NCBI RefSeq assembly: GCF_943913695.1 | Contig: NZ_CALTZE010000018.1 | Span: 1 to 38,078, forward strand | From: an uncultured Marmoricola sp. | GTDB lineage: Bacteria; Actinomycetota; Actinomycetes; Propionibacteriales; Nocardioidaceae | Length of the DNA stretch: 38,078 nt | Direction of reading: 5' to 3' | In this document: positions 14,581 through 23,360 of the stretch, one piece after another | Position numbering within the stretch: the first letter of the stretch is position 1 | How the letters are laid out: each line of letters opens with the position of its first letter | The notes under the pieces: generated by a model | The model's input: the letters and a program-made list of their open reading frames with translations, nothing else | Told to the model about the DNA's origin: nothing | The model's database searches: none | Program-made: the position numbers and the translations under genes

Positions 14581-15690
14581 ATGTTCGGCCGCGAACGGCG
14601 GCGCCCCCGCGGGGCCACGGCCGTCCTGCTCGCGCTGGTCCTCCTCGCGATCACGGGATGGCTCGCGCTGCGTGAGCCGGTGCCCTACGTCACCTTCTCC
14701 CCGGGGCCGACGGTCAACGTCCTGGGCAAGGCCGGCGGCGACGACCCGATCATCGAGATCGAGGGCGAGGAGTCCTACCGCGACGACGGCGCGCTGCGCC
14801 TGGTGACGGTCGTGCCGAGCGGTCCGGGCCAGAAGGTCTCCCTGCCGGCGCTGCTGCGGGCCTGGGTCGACCCCTCGGTCGACGTGCTGCCCTACACGGC
14901 CGTCTACCAGGAGCAGGACACCCGCGACAGCGTGCGGCAGCAGTCGGCTGCGCAGATGAGCTCCTCGCAGGACAACGCCACCGCCGCCGCGCTCAACGCG
15001 CTCGACATCTCCTTCGACGTCGGCGTCGGCGTCGCCTCGGTCGACCCCGACGGCCCGGCCGCCGACCGGCTCGAGCCCGGCGACGAGGTGCTGCGCGTGG
15101 CCGGTCAGCCGGTGGGGACCGTCGAGGAGCTGGTCGACCAGGTGCGCTCCCAGCCGGTGGGCAGCAGCGTCGCCTTCGAGGTGCGCCGCGACGGCGAGCG
15201 GCGTACGGAGCGGGTGCGCACGGTGGCGGCGCCCGACGGCGGCGAGGGCAGCGCCGTACGCGTCGGGGTGGCCGACTGCTGCTACGACTTCCCCTTCGAC
15301 GTCTCGCTCAACATCAGCGACAACATCGGCGGCCCCTCGGCCGGACTGATGTTTGCCCTCGGCATCTACGACGTGCTCACCCCCGGCTCGCTCACCGACG
15401 GCCGGGCCATCGCCGGCACCGGCGAGATCGACCCCGAGGGCAACGTCTCGCCGATCGGTGGGATCCGGCAGAAGCTCGTCGGCGCGCAGTCCGACGGCGC
15501 CGAGCTCTTCCTGGTGCCGGGAGACAACTGCGCCGAGGCCCTGACGGGCAACTTCGACCCCGAGGAGATGCGACTGGTGCGCGCCGACACCCTGAGCGAG
15601 GCCATCGACGACGTGCAGGCCTGGGTCGAGGACCCCGAGGCCGACCTGCCGCGCTGCACGCCCGACGGGGCAGCCGGAGCGCGCGGATGA
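14581..15690 (+). CDS. membrane-anchored PDZ / Lon-type serine protease (YlbL family, Rv3194c-like)
   Basis: A 369-residue protein: an N-terminal membrane anchor (about 12-30), a PDZ domain (about 140-210, VGVASVDPDGPAADRLEPGDEVL) and a C-terminal Lon-type S16 protease domain. The catalytic dyad is visible: Ser253 in GGPSAGLMFALG and Lys298 in GGIRQKLVGA. The S16 domain faces outside the membrane by its topology, typical of YlbL proteins, which take part in envelope quality control. It heads a run of three overlapping genes with the PPA1309 protein and the UPF0182 protein. Confidence 0.92.
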   Translation: MFGRERRRPRGATAVLLALVLLAITGWLALREPVPYVTFSPGPTVNVLGKAGGDDPIIEIEGEESYRDDGALRLVTVVPSGPGQKVSLPALLRAWVDPSVDVLPYTAVYQEQDTRDSVRQQSAAQMSSSQDNATAAALNALDISFDVGVGVASVDPDGPAADRLEPGDEVLRVAGQPVGTVEELVDQVRSQPVGSSVAFEVRRDGERRTERVRTVAAPDGGEGSAVRVGVADCCYDFPFDVSLNISDNIGGPSAGLMFALGIYDVLTPGSLTDGRAIAGTGEIDPEGNVSPIGGIRQKLVGAQSDGAELFLVPGDNCAEALTGNFDPEEMRLVRADTLSEAIDDVQAWVEDPEADLPRCTPDGAAGARG

Positions 15691-16274
15691 GCACCGGGAG
15701 CAGCGCCGACGCCACCACCGGCCCCACGCCGTCGCAGCACCTCGCCACCGCGGTGCGCGAGATCGAGTCGCACGCCGCCGCCTCCGGGTGGGACCAGCCG
15801 GCGCAGGTCTTCGCCCTGGTCGACACCGCCGAGCTGCTGCGCCACGAGCCGCAGCTGGCCCAGGTGCTCGGCATCACCGACGAGGCGCCTGTCGGCCTGA
15901 CCCCGGTGGAGCAGGAGGCGGCCGTGGTCAGCCTGGAGGAGCTGCTGCCCACCATCGCCTGGCCCCAGGAGGTCGCCGGCGCCGCGGTCGTGCTCGAGGC
16001 CACGACGACGCCGCCGGAGACAGGCGCCGGCGCCGAAGCCGGACAGGGGACTCCCGAGTCGGCGGAGGCGCGGGTCGCCGCCGGGGTGCTGCGCACCGGC
16101 GAGAGCTTCTGCGCCATCCGGCACCGCGCCCACGACGACGACACCATGGTCCTCGGAGGCGCCGACCTGGTGCCCTCCCTCCTAGAGTTGCTGCACGCCA
16201 CGTTCGCGCCCGACCCGGGCCCCCACCCACCGGGCGAGGCCCCGGAGAACCAGACGGAGAGCCACCATGAGTGA
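15687..16274 (+). CDS. PPA1309 family protein
   Basis: A 195-residue protein of a conserved actinobacterial family of unknown function. Recognisable segments are LATAVREIESHAAASGWDQPAQVFALVDTAELL, LEELLPTIAWP and VLRTGESFCAIRHRAHDDD. No membrane segment and no catalytic motif are evident. Its ATG overlaps the protease stop (ATGA), and its end overlaps the UPF0182 start by 8 bp, so all three are coupled in one operon. Confidence 0.82.
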   Translation: MSTGSSADATTGPTPSQHLATAVREIESHAAASGWDQPAQVFALVDTAELLRHEPQLAQVLGITDEAPVGLTPVEQEAAVVSLEELLPTIAWPQEVAGAAVVLEATTTPPETGAGAEAGQGTPESAEARVAAGVLRTGESFCAIRHRAHDDDTMVLGGADLVPSLLELLHATFAPDPGPHPPGEAPENQTESHHE

Positions 16275-19257
16275 CTTCTTTGCCGACCGACCAGGCGCCT
16301 CCGGGGGTGGCAGGGGAGCCGGCACCCAGCAGGCGCCGCCGCGGCCCTCGGGCCCGCGCCGGCCCGGCCCGCTCGCCCTGACCATCGTCGTGGTGGCTGC
16401 CGTGGTGGTGGGCTTCTCGCTCTTCGCCGGCATCTGGACCGACCGGCTGTGGTTTCGCAGCATCGGCTACGGCTCGGTCTTCAACACCCTGCTGGTGACC
16501 CGCGTCGGCCTCTTCGTGGTCTTCGGCCTCGTGATGGCGCTGGTCGTCGGCGTCAACCTGTGGATCGCCTTCCGCTTCCGGCCGCTCTTCCGGCCGGCCT
16601 CGCCCGAGCAGGCCAACCTCGAGCGCTACCGCGAGGTCATCACCCCGATCCGCAAGCTGCTGCTCCTCGGGGTCTCGGTGGTCTTCGGCGTCTTCGCCGG
16701 CATCTCGGCGACGGGCACCTGGCGCACCTACCTGCTGTGGCGCAACGGCGAGGAGTTCGGCAGCAACGACCCGTTCTTCGGCCGCGACATCGGCTTCTAC
16801 GTCTTCGACGTCCCGTGGCTGCACTTCCTGACCGACTTCATGATGACCGCGGTCTTCATCGCGATCGTGATGGCCGTCGTCGTGCACTACCTCTACGGCG
16901 GCATCCGGCTGCAGTCGGGCGGCGACCGCTTCACCGGAGCCGCGGTGGCCCACGTCTCGGCGCTGGCCGGCATCTTCCTACTGCTCAAGGGCGTCGACTA
17001 CTGGCTCGACCGCTTCGACCTGACCTCGCAGACCGGCGAGCTGGTCACCGGCATGACCTACACCCGCGACAACGCCGTGCTGCCCGGCAAGACGATCCTG
17101 ATGTATGTCGTCGTGATCTGCGCGGTGCTCTTCTTCGTCAACGTCTGGCGCCGCACCTGGCTGCTGCCCGGCGTCGGGGTGGCGCTCTTCGTGGTCTCCG
17201 CCCTGCTCCTCGGGGCCGTGTGGCCCGGTCTGATGCAGCGCTTCCAGGTCCGGCCCAACGAGCCCGACCGGGAGTCGACCTACATCGGACACAACATCCA
17301 GGCGACACGAGATGCGTTCGACATCGCCGACACCGAGACCACGACCTACCAGGCGAGCACCGACCTCTCCTCGACCGAGCTGCGCCAGGACGCCGCCACC
17401 ACCGAGGGCGTGCGGCTGGTCGACCCCGAGCTGGTCTCGGAGACCTTCGAGCAGCTGCAGCAGGTGCGCGGCTACTACAGCGTCCCCGGTGACGTGCTCG
17501 ACGTCGACCGCTACGACATCGACGGCCAGCAGCGCGACGTCGTGGTGGCGGCGCGCGAGCTCAACCAGGACGGCCTGCCCGACAGCCAGAAGACCTGGTC
17601 CAACCTCACCACCGTCTACACCCACGGCTACGGCGTCATCGGCGCCTTCGGCAACCAGCGCAACGCCGAGGGCGAGCCCGTCGACTCCGACGGCGCGCCG
17701 GTCTGGGCAGAGGAGGACATCCCGCCGCGCGGAGCGATCAGCGAGGTGCAGCCCGACGGCAGCTACCGCGCCCAGATCTACTTCGGCGAGCAGAGCCCCA
17801 GCTACTCCATCGTCGGCAAGGCGCCCGGCGGCGATGACATCGAGCTCGACATCCCGCAGGGCACGGGCGACCCCGAGCAGTCGACGACCAACACCTACGA
17901 CGGTGCCGACGGCGTCGGCGTCGGCAACCTGTTCAACAAGCTGCTCTACGCCGTGAAGTTCGGCGACGCCAACATCGTGCTGTCCTCGCGGGTCAACGAG
18001 AACAGCAAGATCCTCTACGACCGCCACCCGCGCGAGCGGGTGCAGAAGGTCGCGCCGTGGCTGACGGTCGACAACGACGCGCTGCCGGCGGTCGTCGACG
18101 GCCGGATCGTGTGGCTGCTCGACGGCTACACCGTCAGCGACATGTATCCGCAGGCGGAGAAGCGCTCCCTGGAGGAGATGACCTCCGACGCGATCAACCC
18201 GCGCAGCACCTTCGCCACGCTGCCGACCGACCAGATCAACTACATGCGCAACGCGGTCAAGGCCACGGTCGACGCCTACGACGGCACCGTCACCCTCTAC
18301 GAGTGGGACGAGGACGACCCGGTCCTCCAGACGTGGAGCAAGGCCTTCCCGGGGGTCGTCCAGCCGCGCGCCGACATCCCCGAGGAGCTGCTCGGCCACA
18401 TGCGCTACCCGCAGGACCTCTACAAGGTCCAGCGCGAGCTGCTCGCCCGCTACCACGTGCTCGAGCCGAGCGTCTTCTACGAGGGCTCCGACGAGTGGGT
18501 GGTGCCGACCAACCCGGTCGACGAGAACTCCACGCGCAAGCAGCCGCCGTACCGGCTCACCATCGGGCGCGAGGACGCCGACAGCCCGACCTTCTCGCTG
18601 ACCTCGACCTTCGTGCCGCGCAACCGGCAGAACCTCGCCTCCTTCATGTCGGTGGGTGCGGACGCCTCGGACGAGGAGACCTACGGCAAGTTCGAGATCC
18701 TGCGGCTGCCGGGCGGCAGCCAGGTGCCGGGTCCGCAGCAGATCGCCAACAACTTCCAGACCAACTCCCAGGTCGCGACGGCGCTGCGCCCCTTCATCCA
18801 GGGCAACGCCAACGTGGAGTACGGCAACCTGCTCACGCTCCCGGTGGGTGGCGGGCTGCTCTACGTGCAGCCGCTCTACACCGTGCGCGAGGGTGGCGGC
18901 GACGGGTCCTACCCGCTGCTGCGCCTGGTGGTCGTCTCCTTCGGCAGCGACGTCGGCATCGGCGAGACCCTCTCCGAGGCGCTCGACGACGCCCTGGAGG
19001 CCTCCGGCGAGGAGCCGGTCGACCCAGACGCCGGCGAGACGCCCGAGGAGACCCCGGAGGAGGAGCCCTCGGAGGAGCCCTCCGACGGGGGCACCAGCGC
19101 ACCGCTGCCCACCGAGGCCCTGGAGCTGCTCCAGCAGGCCGACGAGAAGTTCGCCGAGGCCGACAGGGCGCTGCAGGACGGCGACCTCACCGGCTACTCC
19201 CGGGCGGTCGACGAGGCCCGCGACCTCGTGGAGCGTGCGTTGAGCTCGCAGGGGTAG
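16267..19257 (+). CDS. UPF0182 family large membrane protein (Rv3193c-like)
   Basis: A 996-residue integral membrane protein. About seven transmembrane helices occupy residues 30-330 (for example LALTIVVVAAVVVGFSLFAG, LFVVFGLVMALVVGVNLWIA, ILMYVVVICAVLFFVNVW), followed by a large extracytoplasmic domain with segments VIGAFGNQRN and LTSTFVPRNRQNLASFMSV. The C-terminal part has a Glu/Pro-rich linker (about 915-950), then a final helix. The function is unknown; members are near-universal in actinobacteria next to the YlbL-type protease. Start ATG 16267 has GAG-rich sequence upstream (cggagagccacc). Confidence 0.9.
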   Translation: MSDFFADRPGASGGGRGAGTQQAPPRPSGPRRPGPLALTIVVVAAVVVGFSLFAGIWTDRLWFRSIGYGSVFNTLLVTRVGLFVVFGLVMALVVGVNLWIAFRFRPLFRPASPEQANLERYREVITPIRKLLLLGVSVVFGVFAGISATGTWRTYLLWRNGEEFGSNDPFFGRDIGFYVFDVPWLHFLTDFMMTAVFIAIVMAVVVHYLYGGIRLQSGGDRFTGAAVAHVSALAGIFLLLKGVDYWLDRFDLTSQTGELVTGMTYTRDNAVLPGKTILMYVVVICAVLFFVNVWRRTWLLPGVGVALFVVSALLLGAVWPGLMQRFQVRPNEPDRESTYIGHNIQATRDAFDIADTETTTYQASTDLSSTELRQDAATTEGVRLVDPELVSETFEQLQQVRGYYSVPGDVLDVDRYDIDGQQRDVVVAARELNQDGLPDSQKTWSNLTTVYTHGYGVIGAFGNQRNAEGEPVDSDGAPVWAEEDIPPRGAISEVQPDGSYRAQIYFGEQSPSYSIVGKAPGGDDIELDIPQGTGDPEQSTTNTYDGADGVGVGNLFNKLLYAVKFGDANIVLSSRVNENSKILYDRHPRERVQKVAPWLTVDNDALPAVVDGRIVWLLDGYTVSDMYPQAEKRSLEEMTSDAINPRSTFATLPTDQINYMRNAVKATVDAYDGTVTLYEWDEDDPVLQTWSKAFPGVVQPRADIPEELLGHMRYPQDLYKVQRELLARYHVLEPSVFYEGSDEWVVPTNPVDENSTRKQPPYRLTIGREDADSPTFSLTSTFVPRNRQNLASFMSVGADASDEETYGKFEILRLPGGSQVPGPQQIANNFQTNSQVATALRPFIQGNANVEYGNLLTLPVGGGLLYVQPLYTVREGGGDGSYPLLRLVVVSFGSDVGIGETLSEALDDALEASGEEPVDPDAGETPEETPEEEPSEEPSDGGTSAPLPTEALELLQQADEKFAEADRALQDGDLTGYSRAVDEARDLVERALSSQG

Positions 19258-19282
19258 CCCGCCCGGGTGGGGGCGGTGGAGT

Positions 19283-19429
19283 GGGCTTTTCGTACGAAGA
19301 GCCCGCGACACGCCGTGCCCGAAGGAGCCGATCAGTCGAAAACCGGGCTGGGGCGGCGGCCGAGGGGGCTTCTCGTACGAAAAGCCTGCGACACGCCGTG
19401 CCCGAGGGGGCCGATCACTCGGAAACCGG
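19283..19429. repeat. pair of 64-bp REP-like repeats
   Basis: Copy 1 is 19283-19346 and copy 2 is 19366-19429, period 83 bp, with 57 of 64 positions identical. Each starts with a near-palindrome centred on TCGTACGA and shares the core GCGACACGCCGTGCCCGA. Copy 2 overlaps the last codons of the adenylate cyclase gene. Confidence 0.75.
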
Positions 19430-20956
19430 CTCGGCGAGCACGGCACAACGCGTCTCCTCCGAGCGACCCCGCAGCGTCATCGAGTCGTACGCCGCCCAGT
19501 GCGGCGCCTCGGTCTCGCCGGCCTCGGTGACCGTCTCCTCGGCGACCAGGACGCGGCCCTCGACGACCTTGGCGAGCTCGGTGAGGCGGGCGGCGGCGTT
19601 GACGGCGTCGCCGATGACGGTGTACTCGAAGCGCGACTCCTCGCCGACGTTGCCGGCCACGGCCTCGCCGGTGGCCACACCGATGCCCGCGCCGAGCTCG
19701 GGGACCTCGTCGGCCAGCCGGGCGGCCATCGCGCGGGCGGCGCCGAGGGCGCGGGCGGCGTGGTCGGGCATCTCGACGGGGGCGCCGAAGACGGCCAGTG
19801 CGGCGTCGCCGATGAACTTGTTGACCAGACCGCCGCGCTCGGCGACCTCGGCCACCACGACCGCGAAGAACCGGTTGAGCAGCTCGACCACGTCGGCCGG
19901 GTCCTTGGAGGCGGCGAGCTCGGTGCTGCCGACGATGTCGACGAAGAGCACGCTCACCACGCGGGTCTCGCCGCCCAGCTCGACGTCGCCGCGGGCCGCG
20001 GCGGCGGCGACGTCCTGCCCGACGTGGCGGCCGAACATGTCGCGCAGGTGCTCGCGGTCGCGCAGGCCGCTGACCATCTGGTTGAAGCCCACCTGGAGCT
20101 GGCCGAGCTCGGAGCCGTCGTAGACCTGGATCTCCTGGTCGAGCTCGCCGCGCTCGACCCGCTGCATCGCGTCGCGCACGGAGAGGATCGGAGCGACGAC
20201 GGCGCGGGCGTTGAGCCACGTCACCAGGAGCCCGAAGACGAGCACCACGGTGCCGATCACCAGGATGATCACCGAGAGCCGGGTGGCGCTCAGGTCGGCC
20301 TCCAGCCCGCTCAGCGAGAGCAGTGAGACCACGATCAGGCCGACGACGGGGGCGCCGGTGCCGAGACCCCAGAAGAGCAGCATCCGGCGGCGTACGCCGA
20401 GGCGGCTGGCGCGCACCCGCTCCTCGCCGGTCAGCGCCCGGGCGGCGATCGGACGCAGTGCGAACTCGCTGAAGAGGAAGGCGATCGCGGCCACCACGAT
20501 CGAGGAGATGCCGACGGTGAAGGCCGTGCTGAGCGCCCGCGCCGGTTGCACGACGATCGCCATGCCGGTGAAGAGCACGGTCGCTGCGGCCCACAGCGTG
20601 GCCTGCACCTTGGTGAGGAACCACGGCACCCCGAGGGCCTGCACCCGCTGCTCGCGGGTCGGCACCTCGTCGCGCGAGGCCCATCGCAGTGCCCGCAGCG
20701 CCCCCGCGGTGCCCCAGACGGTGCCGACGGCGACGGCGACGGCGACGTAGACGGGGACGCCGATCGCGAGCGAGAGCACCGTGGCGGAGTTGGCCGACGG
20801 ACCGGGGATCACCAGCGCCGACAGCACGAAGACGAGGCCGGCGCCGATCACGTTGGTGCTCAGCAGCAGCGCGGTCAGCAGCACCTGGATCCGCACCCGC
20901 ATCCGGCGGGTGCCCTGGTGCTCCGAGCCGAGGAGGGCGGAGCCGTAGGCGCTCAT
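19415..20956 (-). CDS. membrane class III adenylate cyclase with HAMP domain
   Basis: A 513-residue protein. About six transmembrane helices (residues 20-270) are followed by a HAMP linker (about 275-325, VAPILSVRDAMQRVERGELDQEI) and a class III cyclase domain. Metal aspartates are in VLFVDIVGST and NKFIGDAALAVFG, and the base/transition-state region is FEYTVIGDAVNAAARL. The layout matches the mycobacterial Rv1318c-1320c/Rv3645 type. It should make cAMP in the cytoplasm. ATG 20956 overlaps the stop of the upstream thioesterase (ATGA). Its last residues lie inside repeat copy 2, which may have replaced the original 3' end. Confidence 0.9.
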   Translation of the reverse strand: MSAYGSALLGSEHQGTRRMRVRIQVLLTALLLSTNVIGAGLVFVLSALVIPGPSANSATVLSLAIGVPVYVAVAVAVGTVWGTAGALRALRWASRDEVPTREQRVQALGVPWFLTKVQATLWAAATVLFTGMAIVVQPARALSTAFTVGISSIVVAAIAFLFSEFALRPIAARALTGEERVRASRLGVRRRMLLFWGLGTGAPVVGLIVVSLLSLSGLEADLSATRLSVIILVIGTVVLVFGLLVTWLNARAVVAPILSVRDAMQRVERGELDQEIQVYDGSELGQLQVGFNQMVSGLRDREHLRDMFGRHVGQDVAAAAARGDVELGGETRVVSVLFVDIVGSTELAASKDPADVVELLNRFFAVVVAEVAERGGLVNKFIGDAALAVFGAPVEMPDHAARALGAARAMAARLADEVPELGAGIGVATGEAVAGNVGEESRFEYTVIGDAVNAAARLTELAKVVEGRVLVAEETVTEAGETEAPHWAAYDSMTLRGRSEETRCAVLAEPVSE

Positions 20957-21465
20957 CGGGTCTGCTTCAGCTCGATCGCCCCACTGAGCTGCGGTGTCCA
21001 GGGCAGCCGAGACTGCTCGTGCACCAGCCGGTCGAGCTCGGCCGCGGCGGGAGCCGGGAAGGGGGCGAGGCGGCGCGTCCCGTGGTCGACGTAGGCCTCG
21101 AGCGCCTCCATGCTCGCCGCCACCCGGGCGTGCTCGTGGTCGAGCAGGTAGCTGACCAGGTGCAGCATCCGCTCCGCGCGGGCCAGCACGCGCACGTGCA
21201 CCGAGACCTCGGCGCCGACGAGCACCTCGCGGCGGTAGGTGAGGAACTGCTCGAGCGCGAACAGCCCCCCGCCGTACGTCGCGTCGGTGTCGAGCCCGTG
21301 CGGACCGAAGAGCTCCCACTCGGCGTCGTCGAAGGTGCCGAGGTAGTGGCGCACGTTCATGTGGCCGTTGCTGTCGCCGAGCTCCTCGCCCACGCGGCGT
21401 CGCGGCGCGCCGGGCAGGCGGGCCGCCTCGTCGTACGTCGGGAGCGCTCGCACGGTGCACATCAT
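20953..21465 (-). CDS. 4HBT hotdog-fold acyl-CoA thioesterase-like protein
   Basis: A 170-residue hotdog-fold protein. The family motif DSNGHMNVRHYLGTFDDAEWELF is present near residue 30, followed by VHVRVLARAERMLHLVSYLLDHEHARVAASMEALEAYVD. It should hydrolyse an acyl-CoA or related thioester. The gene is coupled by 4 bp to the adenylate cyclase. The start is ATG 21465 or 21462 (MMCTVRALPTYDEA); no strong SD is visible. Confidence 0.8.
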   Translation of the reverse strand: MMCTVRALPTYDEAARLPGAPRRRVGEELGDSNGHMNVRHYLGTFDDAEWELFGPHGLDTDATYGGGLFALEQFLTYRREVLVGAEVSVHVRVLARAERMLHLVSYLLDHEHARVAASMEALEAYVDHGTRRLAPFPAPAAAELDRLVHEQSRLPWTPQLSGAIELKQTR

Positions 21466-21610
21466 GGCTGGTCGCGTCGGGCCGTGTTGTCCAAACTCCC
21501 ACGCGTCGCGTGCTGCCAGGGCACAATGACCAGCGCGAGCGGTTGACACGCCGGCTTGGCGCACACGCGGGGGGACGCACCGAACTCTCGGTCGACTCAG
21601 GAGGCACCAC

Positions 21611-21799
21611 GTGGTCAGCGGCAACCTCGGCGTGCACGCCTCCGCGCTCCCCGCGGCCGCGTTCGTCGGGGCGCGGGCGGAGCCCTCGCCGGACCGGCCG
21701 TTGACGGCGCCGGTGCCGCAGCAGCCGGGCATCTCCTCCGAGCGGTCGTCGGGGGCGTCACGAGACGACCGGGGGGTCGACGTGGCACTGCCGGTCTAG
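21611..21799 (+). pseudogene. N-terminal piece of the interrupted PAS histidine kinase
   Basis: GTG 21611 follows an excellent Shine-Dalgarno (AGGAGG, spacing 6). The frame is open for 62 low-complexity codons up to TAG (21797-21799). The same frame continues directly after the TAG with YDLFRATLDAVPDAVVIVD, the natural N-terminal edge of the PAS domain of the kinase downstream. The likely original gene is therefore 21611-22849 with a nonsense change (for example CAG to TAG). Confidence 0.55.
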
Positions 21800-21829
21800 T
21801 ACGACCTCTTCCGCGCGACCCTCGACGCC

Positions 21830-22849
21830 GTGCCCGACGCGGTCGTGATCGTCGACGCGGCGGGCGTCATCGTGACGGCCAACGTGCAGGTGGAGGCGGT
21901 CTTCGGCTACCGGCCCGAGGAGCTCGAGGGCCAGGCGATGGAGATCCTGGTGCCCCCGCGGGTGCGCGAGCGGCACCCCCGCCGGCGGGCGGGCTACACC
22001 CAGCGACCGATGGGGCTGCTGCAGCTCTCCGCCGTACGCCGCGACGGCGAGGAGTTCCCCGCCGAGATCTCCCTGGCCCCGCTGAGCGGCAGCTCGGGCA
22101 GGCTGACGGCGGCGACGGTGCGCAACATCAGCGACCGGCTGCGTCTGGAGGCCGAGGCCGACCGGATGCGCGACGAGCTGCTGGCCACGGTGACGCACGA
22201 GCTGCGCACCCCACTGACCTCGATCATCGGTTACGCCGAGCTCCTCGGCGACCTGGGGGAGGACCAGCTCGGTGCCGAGGCCAGGCCGATGCTCGAGGCG
22301 GTCGAGCGCAACGCGCGTCGCGAGCTGCGGCTGGTCACCGACCTGCTCGCGCTCGCGGTCGGCAACCTGGGCGAGCTCAAGCTGTCGCTGCGGAGCACCG
22401 ACCTCGCCGACGTGGTGCGCGAGGTGCTGGCTGCCTCGCACCCCCAGGCCGACGAGCAGGGCATCGAGCTCGAGCTCCGGCTGCCGGACGAGGCGACGCC
22501 GCGTCTGTCCCTCGACCGCGACCGGATGCTGCAGGTGGTCGACAACCTGGTCAGCAACGCGCTGAAGTTCACTCCCTCGGGCGGCCGTGTGCTCGTCGAG
22601 CTCCGCGTGCTCACCGAGAGCGTGGTCGTGATCGTCCGCGACAACGGGCACGGCATCGAGCCCGCCGACGTCGACCACGTCTTCGACCGGATGTATCGCG
22701 GTCGCCACGCCACCCGCCACGTCGTACCCGGCGCGGGGCTCGGCCTGGCCATGGTCAAGAGCTTCGTCGAGGCCCACCGCGGCTCGGTCAAGCTGAGCAG
22801 CACGCCCGGGCGCGGCACCGTGGTCACGGTGCAGCTCCCGCTGCACTGA
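21830..22849 (+). CDS. PAS-domain sensor histidine kinase (possibly nonsense-interrupted)
   Basis: From GTG 21830 the protein has 339 residues: a PAS domain (about 1-105), the HisKA helix VTHELRTPLTSIIGYAELL with the phospho-His near residue 124, and HATPase_c with N box (NLVSNALKFTPSGGRV), G1 (RDNGHGIEPADV) and G2 (GAGLGLAMVKSFVEAH). All catalytic elements look intact. GTG 21830 lacks an SD and cuts into the PAS fold; residues before it (YDLFRATLDA) also look like PAS. The only good SD lies at 21602, in the same frame but behind a TAG. The gene is thus either inactivated, weakly restarted or affected by a sequence error. No membrane segment, so the kinase is soluble. No partner regulator adjoins it. 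Confidence 0.75.
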   Translation: MPDAVVIVDAAGVIVTANVQVEAVFGYRPEELEGQAMEILVPPRVRERHPRRRAGYTQRPMGLLQLSAVRRDGEEFPAEISLAPLSGSSGRLTAATVRNISDRLRLEAEADRMRDELLATVTHELRTPLTSIIGYAELLGDLGEDQLGAEARPMLEAVERNARRELRLVTDLLALAVGNLGELKLSLRSTDLADVVREVLAASHPQADEQGIELELRLPDEATPRLSLDRDRMLQVVDNLVSNALKFTPSGGRVLVELRVLTESVVVIVRDNGHGIEPADVDHVFDRMYRGRHATRHVVPGAGLGLAMVKSFVEAHRGSVKLSSTPGRGTVVTVQLPLH

Positions 22850-22939
22850 GACGGCACCCCGGATCGAGACGGTGCCTGGCCGCTGTCGGTGGCCCGTGGC
22901 AGGGTGAGTCGCACCGTTACCGACCGCCTGGGGGATCCC

Positions 22940-23182
22940 ATGGCACGACCCGAGGCCCCCGCGCCCTCACCACTCACCTCGGCGCGTCGCGTGCCGCGGC
23001 AGCGGCAGCCCGCCACGGACCTCGCGCCTGCGCCGCCGTACGCCGCGACCGCTCCGGCCACCGTGACGCCCCGCCGCCCGCTCGCCGCGGGGGAGGTGGC
23101 GGTCGCCGCTCTCTGGGGCATCATCGCCGCGCTTCTGCTGATTGCCGCCCTCACACTCGCCGCGGCAGTCGCCCTTGCGTGA
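22940..23182 (+). CDS. small protein with one C-terminal membrane helix
   Basis: An 80-residue protein: a Pro/Ala/Arg-rich N-terminal half without secondary-structure marks, then a C-terminal transmembrane helix (VAVAALWGIIAALLLIAALT). Start ATG 22940 has GGGGG about 6 nt upstream. The family is unrecognised. It lies between the histidine kinase and the initiator tRNA, at the last position of the core region. Confidence 0.5.
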   Translation: MARPEAPAPSPLTSARRVPRQRQPATDLAPAPPYAATAPATVTPRRPLAAGEVAVAALWGIIAALLLIAALTLAAAVALA

Positions 23183-23197
23183 GGCCAGCGCCTCGAT

Positions 23198-23226
23198 TTG
23201 GCCCGCGCCGGGGCGACGAGTAGAGT
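23198..23226 (+). promoter_or_regulatory. promoter of the initiator tRNA gene
   Basis: TTGGCC (23198-23203), a 17-bp spacer and TAGAGT (23221-23226) form a good SigA-type promoter. The start would fall about 6 nt before the mature tRNA end. Confidence 0.6.
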
Positions 23227-23238
23227 CTGGCGAGCCGA

Positions 23239-23312
23239 CGCGGGGTGGAGCAGCTCGGTAGCTCGCTGGGCTCATAACCCAGAGGTCGCGGGTTCAAATC
23301 CCGCCCCCGCTA
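23239..23312 (+). tRNA. initiator tRNA-fMet (CAT anticodon)
   Basis: A full cloverleaf: acceptor CGCGGGG (23239-23245) with CCCCGCT (23305-23311), discriminator A23312, anticodon CAT at 23273-23275 and T-arm GCGGG-TTCAAAT-CCCGC. Two initiator marks are present: an unpaired 1:72 position (C:U) and three G:C pairs at the base of the anticodon stem (GGG/CCC). CCA is not encoded. The 3' end adjoins the presumed island. Confidence 0.97.
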
Positions 23313-23316
23313 CGAG

Positions 23317-23360
23317 GAAAGGCCCTCTGACCAGCCAAGACGCTGGCCAGAGGGCCTTTC
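23317..23360 (+). terminator. tRNA-fMet terminator
   Basis: A 19-bp stem (23317-23335 with 23342-23360, one mismatch) and a 6-nt loop directly follow the tRNA. The outer stem is AAAGGCCCTCTG/CAGAGGGCCTTT, ending in TTTC. Confidence 0.85.

Noticed and set aside
21797..21799. TAG as a recoded sense codon (pyrrolysine or suppressor)
   Set aside because: TAG is an ordinary stop here (whiB7, crotonase, UPF0182 and SIR2 genes all end with it), and nothing points to a Pyl system.
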